This document shows positions 44,260 through 53,420 of a stretch of DNA of 64,000 bases, one piece after another. The notes beneath the pieces were generated by a model. It worked only from the letters and a program-made list of their open reading frames with translations, had not been told where the DNA came from and ran no database searches. Each line of letters begins with the position of its first letter. Position 1 is the stretch's first letter. The position numbers were made by a program, and so were the translations under genes. The stretch is from Oscillatoria sp. CS-180 (lineage in GTDB: Bacteria > Cyanobacteriota > Cyanobacteriia > Phormidesmidales > Phormidesmidaceae), in the NCBI RefSeq assembly GCF_028330965.1, contig NZ_JAQMUB010000037.1:224640-288639 (forward strand). The letters are read 5' to 3'.

Positions 44260-44627
44260 GGCGGAGCTGGCAACGGCCTTGTCCTAATTGTGATTTCTAT
44301 CCAACCAATCCTTCTCCTCTAACAAGGTGGTTAAAGAGTAACCAGTTGGCTGATCCTAGGCGTGAACTCGGTTCGCTAAGCTAAAGCACTAAAGTCGCTT
44401 GGCTTTAACTGGAGCACTTTGCACGGACGCTCCACTATCGTGAATCGGTAATTCATCAGAGCACTGTGAGGATGTTAGCAAGCAGAAATGGGCAGTTTTG
44501 GTCTGGCTATTGTCTCAAAGCCAGAAAGATGCCGCTAAACCAATGGGTTGAACCCAGTTGGAGGATGTGCGATCGCATCACTGTAAAGCTACACTCCTCG
44601 GTATTAGCCGAAAACAACTCAACTGTG
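44260..44627. other. Divergent intergenic region
   Basis: 368 bp between the lipoprotein and the Cys-repeat gene. The frame of the latter stays open upstream to 44466, but the predicted residues are not protein-like. A weak hairpin (CTAAAGC with GCTTGG) lies near 44380-44410. No other gene seen. Confidence 0.4.
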
Positions 44628-45149
44628 ATGAAACTTGTCGTAGCCTCGGGTTTGTGTTCTTCCCTAGCGACAGTCAATGTATTTCTGGCAGCCTCTCCAG
44701 CATGGGCACAACGCCCCTTTGAGACCTGCTTAACGACGGCAGAAACCCTCTTTAGGGATGGATCTCAAAGCGAGTTGACCGCAATTCGTGCTTGCCAAGG
44801 AACAACTGAAGCTGAAGATTTAGCTGCCTGCCTTGAATTGGTTGATCGCCTATGGGTTGACGGTTCAGAGTCAGAACTTGTCGGATTTGAAGCCTGCCAG
44901 GTGCAGCGCCTACTGTTTGAAGACGAACTGGATACCCTGCAAACGGGTGCTTATCTCACCTGCCTGCGACAGGCCGAAGAATCGACTCAAGACCAAACGT
45001 CTCGCGAACTCATCTCGATTCAAGCCTGCAATGGTCTCACACAACCCGAAGAAGTGGCTGCCTGTCTGCGCCTAGCCGAAAGCTTGTGGCATGACGAAAC
45101 GGAAGCCGAATTCACAGCGTTGTCTGCTTGCCAAGTTTCGCTCTATTAA
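44628..45149 (+). CDS. Secreted protein of four Cys-containing repeats
   Basis: 173 aa from ATG 44628. A signal peptide (1-26, cleavage after PAWA) is followed by four units of about 36-40 residues of the form C-L-x-x-A/V-E/D-x-L-x-x-D-x-S-x-x-E-L-x-x-x-x-A-C-Q/N. Examples are CLTTAETLFRDGSQSEL then IRACQ, and CLRLAESLWHDETEAEF then SACQ. Each unit carries two Cys, eight in all, so four disulfides are likely. Each unit probably forms a helical hairpin. The longer frame to 44466 lacks a signal context. Family not recognised. Confidence 0.75.
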   Translation: MKLVVASGLCSSLATVNVFLAASPAWAQRPFETCLTTAETLFRDGSQSELTAIRACQGTTEAEDLAACLELVDRLWVDGSESELVGFEACQVQRLLFEDELDTLQTGAYLTCLRQAEESTQDQTSRELISIQACNGLTQPEEVAACLRLAESLWHDETEAEFTALSACQVSLY

Positions 45150-45205
45150 TACCTGAGACGCCCTCAAGACTGTAGCCGTTGCCAATTCTGGTTAAGACAA
45201 GACGG

Positions 45206-45295
45206 CTATGTAGCAGCATTCATTTGGGTCAAGTACCCCCGTTTCCTGCTTTTCTAAGACCCTGAGATGTACTTAATCAAGCTGCACAGGGCTAT
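45206..45295 (+). repeat. Dispersed repeat family B, copy 3
   Basis: CTATGTAGCAGCATTCATTT, GGGTCAAGTACCCCC, CTAAGACCCTGAGATGTACT and GCTGCACAGGGCTATGG align with the other two copies. It is directly preceded (45170-45207) by a short family A piece with TAGCCG ... GACGGCTA ends. Confidence 0.7.
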
Positions 45296-45299
45296 GGCT

Positions 45300-46136
45300 T
45301 TAGCGGCAACCACGAGCATATTGACCGGGTGTGACGCCAAGCATCTTCTTAAAGTGGCGATGTAGATGGCTTTGGTCTGCAAAACCCGTTGCCAAAGCCG
45401 TATCAGAAATAGCGTTTCCAGATGCCAAAAGCTGTTTGGCTTGATTGACCCGTACATGATTCAGGTAGGCATGAGGGGGGAGGCCAATCTGTTTTCGGAA
45501 GGCTCGTAGCAAGCGTAACGGACTGAGATCAACGAGGTTTGCCAGTTCTTGGAGCGGAACATTGCGAGTGTAGTGGCAGTGCAGATACTCTCTCACCCGT
45601 TGCACCGCCGCGTTTTCGTGACCCATCGGTTTACTATAGGGACGATTGCTGGCGTAGCCGTGGATGAGTTGGGTGAGACCCCACAGAAAGTGAGATTCTT
45701 TTTCTAACAGGGAGACTGAGGTTTCCAGTGTCCGATGAAGGTTAGTCAGATGTCGATTAAGAGAGCTGTCATGAATAACGGGCGATGAAAAATAAGGCAG
45801 CGTTGTGGAACGCTCATTCAATTCTTTCGCGGCCTGCTGTAGCCAGTCGATCGCGGGCAGTAGCGTGCGATAGGTCCATCCTGTTTCCAGTACAGCCTGC
45901 CCGGTGTGCACTTCTCCAGGGTGAGTAATCACAACACTACCCGCTGGGGCCTTATGACTCGCCCCCCGATAGTCAAACTCCATCACCCCTGACTCAACGA
46001 TCGCGATACCAAACCCTTCGTGAGCATGGGGTGAGAACGAGTAGGTGATATACGTGGCGTGCAGCATTTCCAGGCCACGCAAGGCTGGGTCACGCCAAAA
46101 CTTAACACGTTCTTTGGGAGCACCTCGACGATTCAT
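45300..46136 (-). CDS. AraC-family transcriptional regulator
   Basis: 278 aa from ATG 46136 (MNRRGAPKERVKFW). A longer frame runs into the DUF3769 gene and is rejected. An N-terminal AraC-type cupin (about 30-110: HEGFGIAIVESGVMEFDYRG) is followed by a double helix-turn-helix at the C-terminus (LQELANLVDLSPLRLLRAFRK and ISDTALATGFADQSHLHRHF). The ligand is unknown. Downstream of the DUF3769 gene on the same strand, with 98 bp between. No obvious target operon next to it. Confidence 0.9.
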   Translation of the reverse strand: MNRRGAPKERVKFWRDPALRGLEMLHATYITYSFSPHAHEGFGIAIVESGVMEFDYRGASHKAPAGSVVITHPGEVHTGQAVLETGWTYRTLLPAIDWLQQAAKELNERSTTLPYFSSPVIHDSSLNRHLTNLHRTLETSVSLLEKESHFLWGLTQLIHGYASNRPYSKPMGHENAAVQRVREYLHCHYTRNVPLQELANLVDLSPLRLLRAFRKQIGLPPHAYLNHVRVNQAKQLLASGNAISDTALATGFADQSHLHRHFKKMLGVTPGQYARGCR

Positions 46137-46234
46137 AGACTGACACTGACGAGCGTATGCTGCTAGCTTAGCGGTGAATTTTGGAGCTGTCTTGTACGTT
46201 TTTGCACCTTGGCTCAGGATAAAAAGAGGATGGT

Positions 46235-48961
46235 CTATCGGCGGATGACGCCGCCTTCGACTTGTTGAATGTCTGCTCCGCCAAAGCGGGCAGCCCGACC
46301 CGTCCAACCAAATTCGTTTAGGCGAAAGCCGATAAAACCAGTGGCCTGAGTGGGATTGAATCGCAGAACGATGCCATAGGTGCGGCGACTATACTCCAGC
46401 ACAAAGTCGGTGTTGATTGCTTCATTGGTATCTAGGTTGACCGAGGTTTGAAACCCCAAGCGGAAGGGACCGTAGATTTGCTGGATAATACCTCCGGTAA
46501 GCACATTCTGATCCACGTTGCGATCAAATAGAAAAGGCGAGGAACCGTCGCCGATGAACGATCGCGTATAGATCAGGTTGAACACGGTTGAATCAAAAAA
46601 GTCATCAGAGAAGTGGCCCAACTCACCCACTACGCCGACGAAGGCGGAAAGACTTTCCTGAGTATCATCGCTGGTGTAATAGGTGTAAGTGCCTCGTCCC
46701 CCCACAATCAGTTGTATGTTCGGTGTTCTGGGAACCGGGGTGAACCGGAGTCCTTCATCGCGGGTGGGTGGCAGTGCGGTTCCCTGCCAGAGCATAAAGG
46801 GTTTGAACAGGGCAATACTGCCTTGAAAGCGACCTAAACTGACCACCTCGTCATCGAAGGGCGGTGGTGAGTCGATCAGCTCAATCCGATCTGTTTCCGC
46901 AGTGATGTATTGAGCTGAGGCCTGGTAGTTAAGAATGATGCCCGTATCGCCCAAAACGTAGTCGGGTGACAGCAAAACAACGCCTAAACTGCTCTGCACG
47001 TCTTGAAACCCTAGGGAACCATTGAACAGGCGATCGCGATAAATGGCTTCTAGGTTTAGACTGTGGTTGCCAAGCGCTTGTCGAACCCGTACGGTAGAGC
47101 GCACGCGATTCTCAAGATTTTCAAAATCCAGCCCGGCAAAGCTGGCGTTGGCTTCTACCGAGGTTGTGGGGCCTAGCGATCCCGTTAAATCGGCTTCTAG
47201 ACCAAAGTTACTGAGAAAATTGTCGTTATCTTCACCACCCGCAAAACGCTGCACAAGCAGTTGAGGCGTTAGCTGCAAAGTCCAAGAGCCAGTATCCATC
47301 ACAGTAAAAGACCGCTCTACGAATAGGCCATCTCGGTCTTCATCGTCGAATCCGAAGTTGACAAAAAAGGGATTGGCATCGTCCGCTTCACCCCTGCTCA
47401 GCAATATCCGATTTCGGAATAGGGGAATTGAGAAGCTTTGGTCGAACACCAATCGAGCATTTTCGACGAACAGCTCATCCTGAACTTCCGTTAGGCGGGT
47501 CAGCCTAGCCGTATCTCCTCGTAGCTCTAGCTCAGGGGGGGAGAAGGGGTCGTTGGTCAGGCGAATCCCTTGGGCATACCATCCTTCGGCATCAAAATCC
47601 AGCCTGTCTGCCTCGAATCGAATGCGCCGAACAAAGCCTCCCGCATCCGGTGTGTCCACACCTGCGTCTTCTTCGCCAGCTTCGAAACCGGTGCCAAAGG
47701 TGATGCTACCGGTACTTCGCACATTCCCAATCGGATCAGCATCCAAGACCCCTGGAGTTGCCGTATCCGCCCCCAGCAGGATGTCGCCAAAATCCCTATC
47801 AATGTCTGGCAAAAACAGCTCACCTCTGGCATCAAAAAGGCTGCCCTGCCCTTGCAAGAGGTTGTATTCACCCCGATCGGCCTCAACAACTTGCTCTCCA
47901 CGAGTAAAAACGACGTTGCCTTCGACTAAAACGTAACGATTCTCTAAATTGGCCCACAGTCGGTCAGCACTCAAAACGCCATTGCCCAACCGTAAGACAA
48001 CGTTACCTCTTGCGGTAATGATTTGGGTCAGCGGTTCAAATTCTTGGTAGTCGGAGGTCAGATCTAGGGGAGCAGGCGGACGATTGGTCGGTAAAGAGGG
48101 AGGCAGCAGCACATCGGCATTGGTAACCGCACCATTAGACCAAAAGGGTTCTGGGGTAGCCGCTCGGGGGAACGACTGGTCTGGTTCATCTGGTTCTGGC
48201 TCGTTCGGCTCTAGTTCATCCGGCTCTAGTTCATCTGGCTCTGGTTCGTTCGGCTCAACAAGTTCTGCTTCAGGGGGAGCTTCGTCAGACTCTGATTCGT
48301 CCGGCTCTAGTTCATCTGGCTCTGGTTCGTTAGATTCCAGTTCGTCAGATTCGACTTCCTCAACAGGCTCGGGGGCGCTTGGCTCGGCTTCTGGTTCCGC
48401 CTGACTCAGGCTGGATTCCCCAGTGGCGGCAGCTGTTTGGTCAACCCATGGGGCCGACAAGACCAATGATGGAACTGAGCGATCGCGCTCTTGATCTGTT
48501 TCAACCTCCTGCTCTACCTCATCGCTAGCTGTCTCAACAGCCATTACATCGGAGAGGAATAGAACGGTTTCGATCTCAGCAATGACTGCGCCTGAAGGGA
48601 CTGGCGCAATGGGTGAAGGGGTAAAACGCGGATAAGCCGTCGGGAATGTTTCAATCTCGGTGGGGACAGGCGTAGTTTGTAAACCAGTTGCTTGTGTCTG
48701 GGGAGTGGCGAGGGGGGCGACCTCATCGACAGGAATGGGAAAATCGCCGGTATCACTATCAGCAATAAGAACGGCATCAGACAGGGCGATAAGGGTTGCT
48801 GATGACTGCGTTTCAATGGCTTGAGGCTCTTGTCGCGATCGCTTAGCCTGATCCTCCGAGGGCTGAAAACTCTGTTCCAGAGTGCTAGCAGATACGTCTG
48901 ACGTCTGCACTGATTGAACAATAGGAGGAGGAGAAAGATCAGAAGGAGGAAGGTAGGGCAT
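46235..48961 (-). CDS. DUF3769 / LptD(OstA)-like outer-membrane protein
   Basis: 908 aa from ATG 48961 (MPYLPPSDLS). The frame continues 38 codons upstream and the choice is not certain. The first half is disordered and very acidic, with tandem EPDELEPDE-like units near residues 210-265. Next is an OstA/LptA-like beta-jellyroll (ITARGNVVLRLGNGVLSADRLWANLENRYVLVEGNVVF), and last a beta-barrel (DUF3769, about 480-900) ending in a run of aromatic-alternating strands. Likely acts in lipopolysaccharide export to the outer leaflet as the cyanobacterial LptD equivalent. No clear cleavable signal peptide is visible at the chosen start. Confidence 0.82.
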   Translation of the reverse strand: MPYLPPSDLSPPPIVQSVQTSDVSASTLEQSFQPSEDQAKRSRQEPQAIETQSSATLIALSDAVLIADSDTGDFPIPVDEVAPLATPQTQATGLQTTPVPTEIETFPTAYPRFTPSPIAPVPSGAVIAEIETVLFLSDVMAVETASDEVEQEVETDQERDRSVPSLVLSAPWVDQTAAATGESSLSQAEPEAEPSAPEPVEEVESDELESNEPEPDELEPDESESDEAPPEAELVEPNEPEPDELEPDELEPNEPEPDEPDQSFPRAATPEPFWSNGAVTNADVLLPPSLPTNRPPAPLDLTSDYQEFEPLTQIITARGNVVLRLGNGVLSADRLWANLENRYVLVEGNVVFTRGEQVVEADRGEYNLLQGQGSLFDARGELFLPDIDRDFGDILLGADTATPGVLDADPIGNVRSTGSITFGTGFEAGEEDAGVDTPDAGGFVRRIRFEADRLDFDAEGWYAQGIRLTNDPFSPPELELRGDTARLTRLTEVQDELFVENARLVFDQSFSIPLFRNRILLSRGEADDANPFFVNFGFDDEDRDGLFVERSFTVMDTGSWTLQLTPQLLVQRFAGGEDNDNFLSNFGLEADLTGSLGPTTSVEANASFAGLDFENLENRVRSTVRVRQALGNHSLNLEAIYRDRLFNGSLGFQDVQSSLGVVLLSPDYVLGDTGIILNYQASAQYITAETDRIELIDSPPPFDDEVVSLGRFQGSIALFKPFMLWQGTALPPTRDEGLRFTPVPRTPNIQLIVGGRGTYTYYTSDDTQESLSAFVGVVGELGHFSDDFFDSTVFNLIYTRSFIGDGSSPFLFDRNVDQNVLTGGIIQQIYGPFRLGFQTSVNLDTNEAINTDFVLEYSRRTYGIVLRFNPTQATGFIGFRLNEFGWTGRAARFGGADIQQVEGGVIRR

Positions 48962-49255
48962 GGACCGCCAAACAGTCAAAATTAAAGCCCGACCAGCGGG
49001 CTTCTCACAAAAGACGATACTTTCGGAGACAGCCTTGAAAGTACCGCTAAAAATTACAAGATTCAAGCAGGTCAATCCGGTTTCCTTCTATTCCTGATTC
49101 TGATATTCCCGAGAACACTCTTTGTCAGAAACAGCAACTGCAAGGAAAGCAAACGACGTAAATGTAAATGCTTAGACGCTTAGACGACCGTGACGCGAAA
49201 TAGTGCCAATCAAAACCAATCAACTAGCACTATTTCGCAAAACCACTCAGGCTGA

Positions 49256-49372
49256 TTACTCTAAGTCTTGACGGCCAGGGTTACGGGAGGGATCCCCACT
49301 GAGGAATCCAAAAATGAACAAACCAACGAAGAAGGCAACGACGATGTAAACAACAATCTTCAAGGTCAGCAT
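49256..49372 (-). CDS. psbI: Photosystem II reaction centre protein I
   Basis: 38 aa, the exact family length. Begins [15 protein letters not shown] and ends [18 protein letters not shown], both hallmarks of PsbI. One membrane helix (about 5-25). PsbI binds next to D1 and CP43 and helps stabilise the photosystem II core. Monocistronic, between the DUF3769 and alpha-mannosidase genes. Confidence 0.97.
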   Translation of the reverse strand: MLTLKIVVYIVVAFFVGLFIFGFLSGDPSRNPGRQDLE

Positions 49373-49528
49373 TGTGAACGTCCCACTATAGACAGCAATC
49401 GGTAAGGTCTATCATATCGCCAAACGGCACATCGTCTTAGATCCACCCTTTGACCTAGTTACAAAGCTGATTTAGCCCCGTGCAAATGTCTTATCAACAT
49501 TTTCAAAAGGACTTTTTAGGGATGAGGT

Positions 49529-52500
49529 ATGTCCACCACTGATAACTTAATGGCTCAGAATGAGGCCTCCATCCTGCTGATCTCTGAAACGGCTGATCGA
49601 CTTAAAGCGCTTAGCCGACAATCGATTCACTTAAACTGGCATGTTTCTCAGGATGCTGGTGCCCCCTCGGACGTTTTACAGAGGTGCAATTGGCCACGCT
49701 GGGCGATCGCCCCTCTCAATGACCAAGACCATATCGCTTGGGATCGCGGGAAAAAATCCATTTGGCTGTGTCAGCAAATTGCGATCCCCAAAACCTTAAA
49801 TGGTTTTCATCTAGAGGGGTTGGGGCTGCGGCTAAGTTTGACCTGGTGGGCAGAAGCGGTTGAGGTCTACGTCAATGGCAGTCTCATTCAGGAAGGCGAC
49901 CTATTTGATTACTTCGCGCGAATTCAATTAAGCGATCGCGCTCGTCCCGGCGATATTTTTACAGTTGCCGTTCATATGCTGAGTCCGGGGCACGATGACG
50001 GCGCCCTCGTCCGCTCTGAGCTGGTTTACGAATCCTCTAACCCTGACTGTCCCGATCCGGGCTTTGTGGCAGACGAGCTGACTGTGCTGAAGACCTATGC
50101 AGCAAAGCTGGCTCCGGAAAAGCTGACCCCAATAACGGCGGCGATCGCGCCCCTGGACTGGTCTAAAGTGCCCCATCCAAGAGCATTTCAAGCGGAGCTA
50201 ACAGCGCTCCGCACGCGCCTCCAACCGTTGAGCGATTGGATCAAGCAGCGTCACATCGCCTGTGTAGGACATGCCCACCTTGATCTTGCCTGGTTATGGC
50301 CGGTAGAGGATACCTGGCAAGCCGCCGAGCGCACTTTCCGTTCCGTCCTGTCGCTTCAGTCTGCTTTCCCAGAACTGACCTATACCCATTCCAGCCCAGC
50401 GCTGTTTGATTGGCTGGAAACCCATAAACCTGACTTGTTTCAATCGGTTCAGCAAGCCGTAGAGCAAGGTTCCTGGTCCATTGACGCCGGACTTTGGGTG
50501 GAGCCAGAGCTGAATACCCTTGGCGGTGAATCCTTAGCTCGACAGATTCTGTATGGCCAACGGTATTCGCGATCGCGGTTTGGAGCGGTGAGTGCGATCG
50601 CTTGGCTGCCTGACAGCTTCGGGTTCTCGTGGCAGCTTCCGCAGCTGTTGAAGCTGGGGGGCATTGACTACTTCGCGACACAGAAGCTGCGTTGGAACGA
50701 GACGACTCAGTTTCCTCACAGTCTGTTCTGGTGGCAGGGTCTAGATGGAACTCGCATCCTGAGCCTAACGCTTCCTCCCATTGGAACTGATATCGATCCC
50801 GCGCAGATGGCGACACATGGTGCGGACTGGGAAGACAAAACGGGATGCCCAGAAATGCTTTGGCTGCCCGGCATGGGGGATCACGGTGGTGGTCCTACCC
50901 GTGACATGCTGGAAAAGGCTCGCCGCTGGGCTAATTCCCCATTTTTTCCGCAACTGCAATTCACATCGGTAGTGCAGCATTTGCAGAGGACGCAACGTAT
51001 CACAGCCTCCCACGGACCTGTCACATTCCCATTTCCCGTCTGGAAAAACGAACTCTACCTCGAACTTCATCGGGGCTGCTACACCGTTCATGCGGATCAG
51101 AAATGGTTTAACCGACGCTGTGAGGAGACGCTGCGGGAGGCGGAGTTATTTGCGGTGTGGGCTCATAAACAGGGACAGATGGAGTATCCCAAATCGACTT
51201 TGGAAACGGCTTGGAAGCAGGTGTTGTTTAATCAGTTCCACGATATCCTGCCGGGGACAGCAATTCCTGAGGTCTTTGAAACGGCAAATGAGACTTGGCA
51301 GTCAGCTTATGGGACTGCACAGACCATTCGGGCCGAGGCTTTGAAGGCGATCGCTCGATCTTTACCCTTCTCATCTCCCTCTCATCCTCAGGCGATTCCC
51401 ATTTTGGTCTTCAACAGTTTGAATTGGGAGCACGAGGGGATAGTCGAGGTCGATCTCTCGAAGCTGACCATTGCAGCTGAGCACTGGAGCGTTTTTGATG
51501 CAGAAGATCAGAACTGGGTCACTACGCAATTGAGTCAGCAGTCACAATTAAAAGACTGCCCACCCGGTCAAATCGAGTCAGGAGATGACTCTCGATCTGC
51601 CCCAATCAGCTGCTTGCTTTTCCCTGCTATCGTTCCGTCAGTGGGCTATCGCGTTTTCTGGCTGATTCCCGATTTCTATGGGGAAGACAACAGCAACAGA
51701 CAGCCGACAGCCGACAAGCTCAAGGCTTCACCCGGGATCAACCCCAGCGCTGAGAGCAAAGGGGGCTGGCAGCTTGAGAATGAGTGTTTACGAGCGGTTG
51801 TAGATTCCCAAACCGGTGAGCTGTTAGAACTTTGGGACAAGGGGAGTCAGCAGTCTGTGGTGCGATCGCCTGCCAACCAATTGCAGGCGTTTCGAGATGC
51901 CGGACAGTATTGGGATGCTTGGGATATTGCGCCTGACTACGAAAGCCATCCGCTGCCAGCAGCCATTTTGAAGTCCATCACTTGGTTGGAGGACGGCCCG
52001 CTTCGGCAGCGGCTCCGAACTGTCCGAGCGATCGCAGATTCTACGCTACAGCAGGACTATATACTCGACCGTCACTCTCCCTATCTCAAAGTCGAGACGG
52101 TTGCTGACTGGCACGCAACTCAGGTCGTTTTGAAGGCCGCATTTCCCCTCAGCATCGAATCGGATCACGCGACTTACGAGATTCCTTTCGGAGCGATCGC
52201 GCGATCCACTCAATCGACTGATCCCCATGAGCAAACGAAGTGGGAGGTGCCCGCTTATCGCTGGGCTGATCTCAGCGACGGAACGGTCGGGCTGAGCGTG
52301 CTGACGGACTATAAGCACGGCTTTGATGCGCGTCCCAATCAGCTGCGGCTGACATTGCTCAAGGCTCCGCTCTGGCCGGATCCTCAAGCTGATCGGGGAC
52401 GACACTGCTTCACCTATGCGCTGTATCCCCACGCTGGCGACTGGCGCAGGGCGAGGACCCCCAATCATGCAATCACTTTTAACTCAGAATTGCAGTGGGT

Positions 52501-52855
52501 GGTCGGCCATGGGGCCGATGGGATGGATGATAGCGGAAGTCAAAATTCAGATGTTGGCGGTAATTGCTTTTCTCCAACGCAGGCATCGTTTTTAGATATT
52601 GGCTGCTCTGATGTCCATTTGGCAGCCCTCAAGCTAGCAGAAGAGAATGATAGCGAGTATGTACTGCGGTTTTGGGAGATGTATGGCGGTGAAGTGGATC
52701 TGTCTCTGGAGGCGGCACTGCCGGAACGCACAAACCTGCTGGAAGCGGCGATCGCAAGCGACCATCCCAAACATCTAGCGCCTTGGGAAATCGCCACGCT
52801 CAAGATTTCTGCTTCTGCGGACGGTCCACTCACTCCCCTCTCGGCTGTGCCATAA
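49529..52855 (+). CDS. GH38 alpha-mannosidase
   Basis: 1108 aa. An N-terminal ancillary domain (about 1-235) is followed by the GH38 catalytic domain with zinc ligands H248 and H250 and D252 in GHAHLDLAW, and nucleophile D362 in WLPDSFGFSW. The middle domain starts near 540, and C-terminal beta domains follow (WDIAPDYESHP, FTYALYPHAGDW). Hydrolyses alpha-mannosides in the cytosol; no signal peptide. Many HIP1 octamers inside, so it is well adapted to this genome. Probably used in polysaccharide or glycan turnover. Confidence 0.93.
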   Translation: MSTTDNLMAQNEASILLISETADRLKALSRQSIHLNWHVSQDAGAPSDVLQRCNWPRWAIAPLNDQDHIAWDRGKKSIWLCQQIAIPKTLNGFHLEGLGLRLSLTWWAEAVEVYVNGSLIQEGDLFDYFARIQLSDRARPGDIFTVAVHMLSPGHDDGALVRSELVYESSNPDCPDPGFVADELTVLKTYAAKLAPEKLTPITAAIAPLDWSKVPHPRAFQAELTALRTRLQPLSDWIKQRHIACVGHAHLDLAWLWPVEDTWQAAERTFRSVLSLQSAFPELTYTHSSPALFDWLETHKPDLFQSVQQAVEQGSWSIDAGLWVEPELNTLGGESLARQILYGQRYSRSRFGAVSAIAWLPDSFGFSWQLPQLLKLGGIDYFATQKLRWNETTQFPHSLFWWQGLDGTRILSLTLPPIGTDIDPAQMATHGADWEDKTGCPEMLWLPGMGDHGGGPTRDMLEKARRWANSPFFPQLQFTSVVQHLQRTQRITASHGPVTFPFPVWKNELYLELHRGCYTVHADQKWFNRRCEETLREAELFAVWAHKQGQMEYPKSTLETAWKQVLFNQFHDILPGTAIPEVFETANETWQSAYGTAQTIRAEALKAIARSLPFSSPSHPQAIPILVFNSLNWEHEGIVEVDLSKLTIAAEHWSVFDAEDQNWVTTQLSQQSQLKDCPPGQIESGDDSRSAPISCLLFPAIVPSVGYRVFWLIPDFYGEDNSNRQPTADKLKASPGINPSAESKGGWQLENECLRAVVDSQTGELLELWDKGSQQSVVRSPANQLQAFRDAGQYWDAWDIAPDYESHPLPAAILKSITWLEDGPLRQRLRTVRAIADSTLQQDYILDRHSPYLKVETVADWHATQVVLKAAFPLSIESDHATYEIPFGAIARSTQSTDPHEQTKWEVPAYRWADLSDGTVGLSVLTDYKHGFDARPNQLRLTLLKAPLWPDPQADRGRHCFTYALYPHAGDWRRARTPNHAITFNSELQWVVGHGADGMDDSGSQNSDVGGNCFSPTQASFLDIGCSDVHLAALKLAEENDSEYVLRFWEMYGGEVDLSLEAALPERTNLLEAAIASDHPKHLAPWEIATLKISASADGPLTPLSAVP

Positions 52856-52886
52856 TCCGATACGTTCGCATAAATCCTATGGTGTT

Positions 52887-53399
52887 ATGTCATTTATTGT
52901 CTCGTTTGTGTTGGCGATCGGCCTCTTGATCATGCCTGTCTTGACGATGCCTGCGATCGCCGCTTCGCCTTCATCCCTCGCCGCCTTACCGGGCTTCAGC
53001 AAGCTGTTTGCAGGAGAAGCGCCAGAACTGGGACTCAAAGACGGTCATCTGTCGACCTGTCCGCAGTCACCGAACTGCGTGGTCAGTCAGGGGGCCGATG
53101 CAGACCATGCAATCGCGCCGATTCCCTACACAGGGAGTCGCGAGCAAGCACGTGATTTGTTAATCAAGGTGTTGGGTGTGGTTCCCCGCACTGAGATTGT
53201 GGCTCAAACAGACGATTACATTCGGGTTGAGTCGGCCAGCCGGCTAATGGGGTTTGTAGACGATGCGGAGTTCTATTTACCTGAGGATGAGTCGGTGATT
53301 CATGTGCGGTCGGCGGCTCGGTTAGGAGAATCCGATTTGGGGGTCAATCGTCGGCGGTTGGAACAAATTCGATTCGCGATGCAAGATTTGGGTGCGTAG
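52887..53399 (+). CDS. Exported DUF1499 protein
   Basis: 170 aa. A signal peptide (1-25, ending near AIAAS) is followed by a DUF1499 domain: CPQSPNCVVSQGAD (two Cys), then EIVAQTDDYIRVESASRLMGFVDDAEFYLPED and VIHVRSAARLGESDLGVNRRR. Widespread in photosynthetic organisms, unknown function, probably lumenal or periplasmic. Starts 31 bp after the alpha-mannosidase on the same strand, so possibly cotranscribed. Confidence 0.88.
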   Translation: MSFIVSFVLAIGLLIMPVLTMPAIAASPSSLAALPGFSKLFAGEAPELGLKDGHLSTCPQSPNCVVSQGADADHAIAPIPYTGSREQARDLLIKVLGVVPRTEIVAQTDDYIRVESASRLMGFVDDAEFYLPEDESVIHVRSAARLGESDLGVNRRRLEQIRFAMQDLGA

Positions 53400-53420
53400 G
53401 GACCACGGCTGCACCCCTAC

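Noticed and set aside
48084..48404. 106-codon Ser/Gly-rich plus-strand frame
   Set aside because: Mirror image of the acidic repeat in the DUF3769 gene; the Ser/Gly run is produced by the complementary strand.
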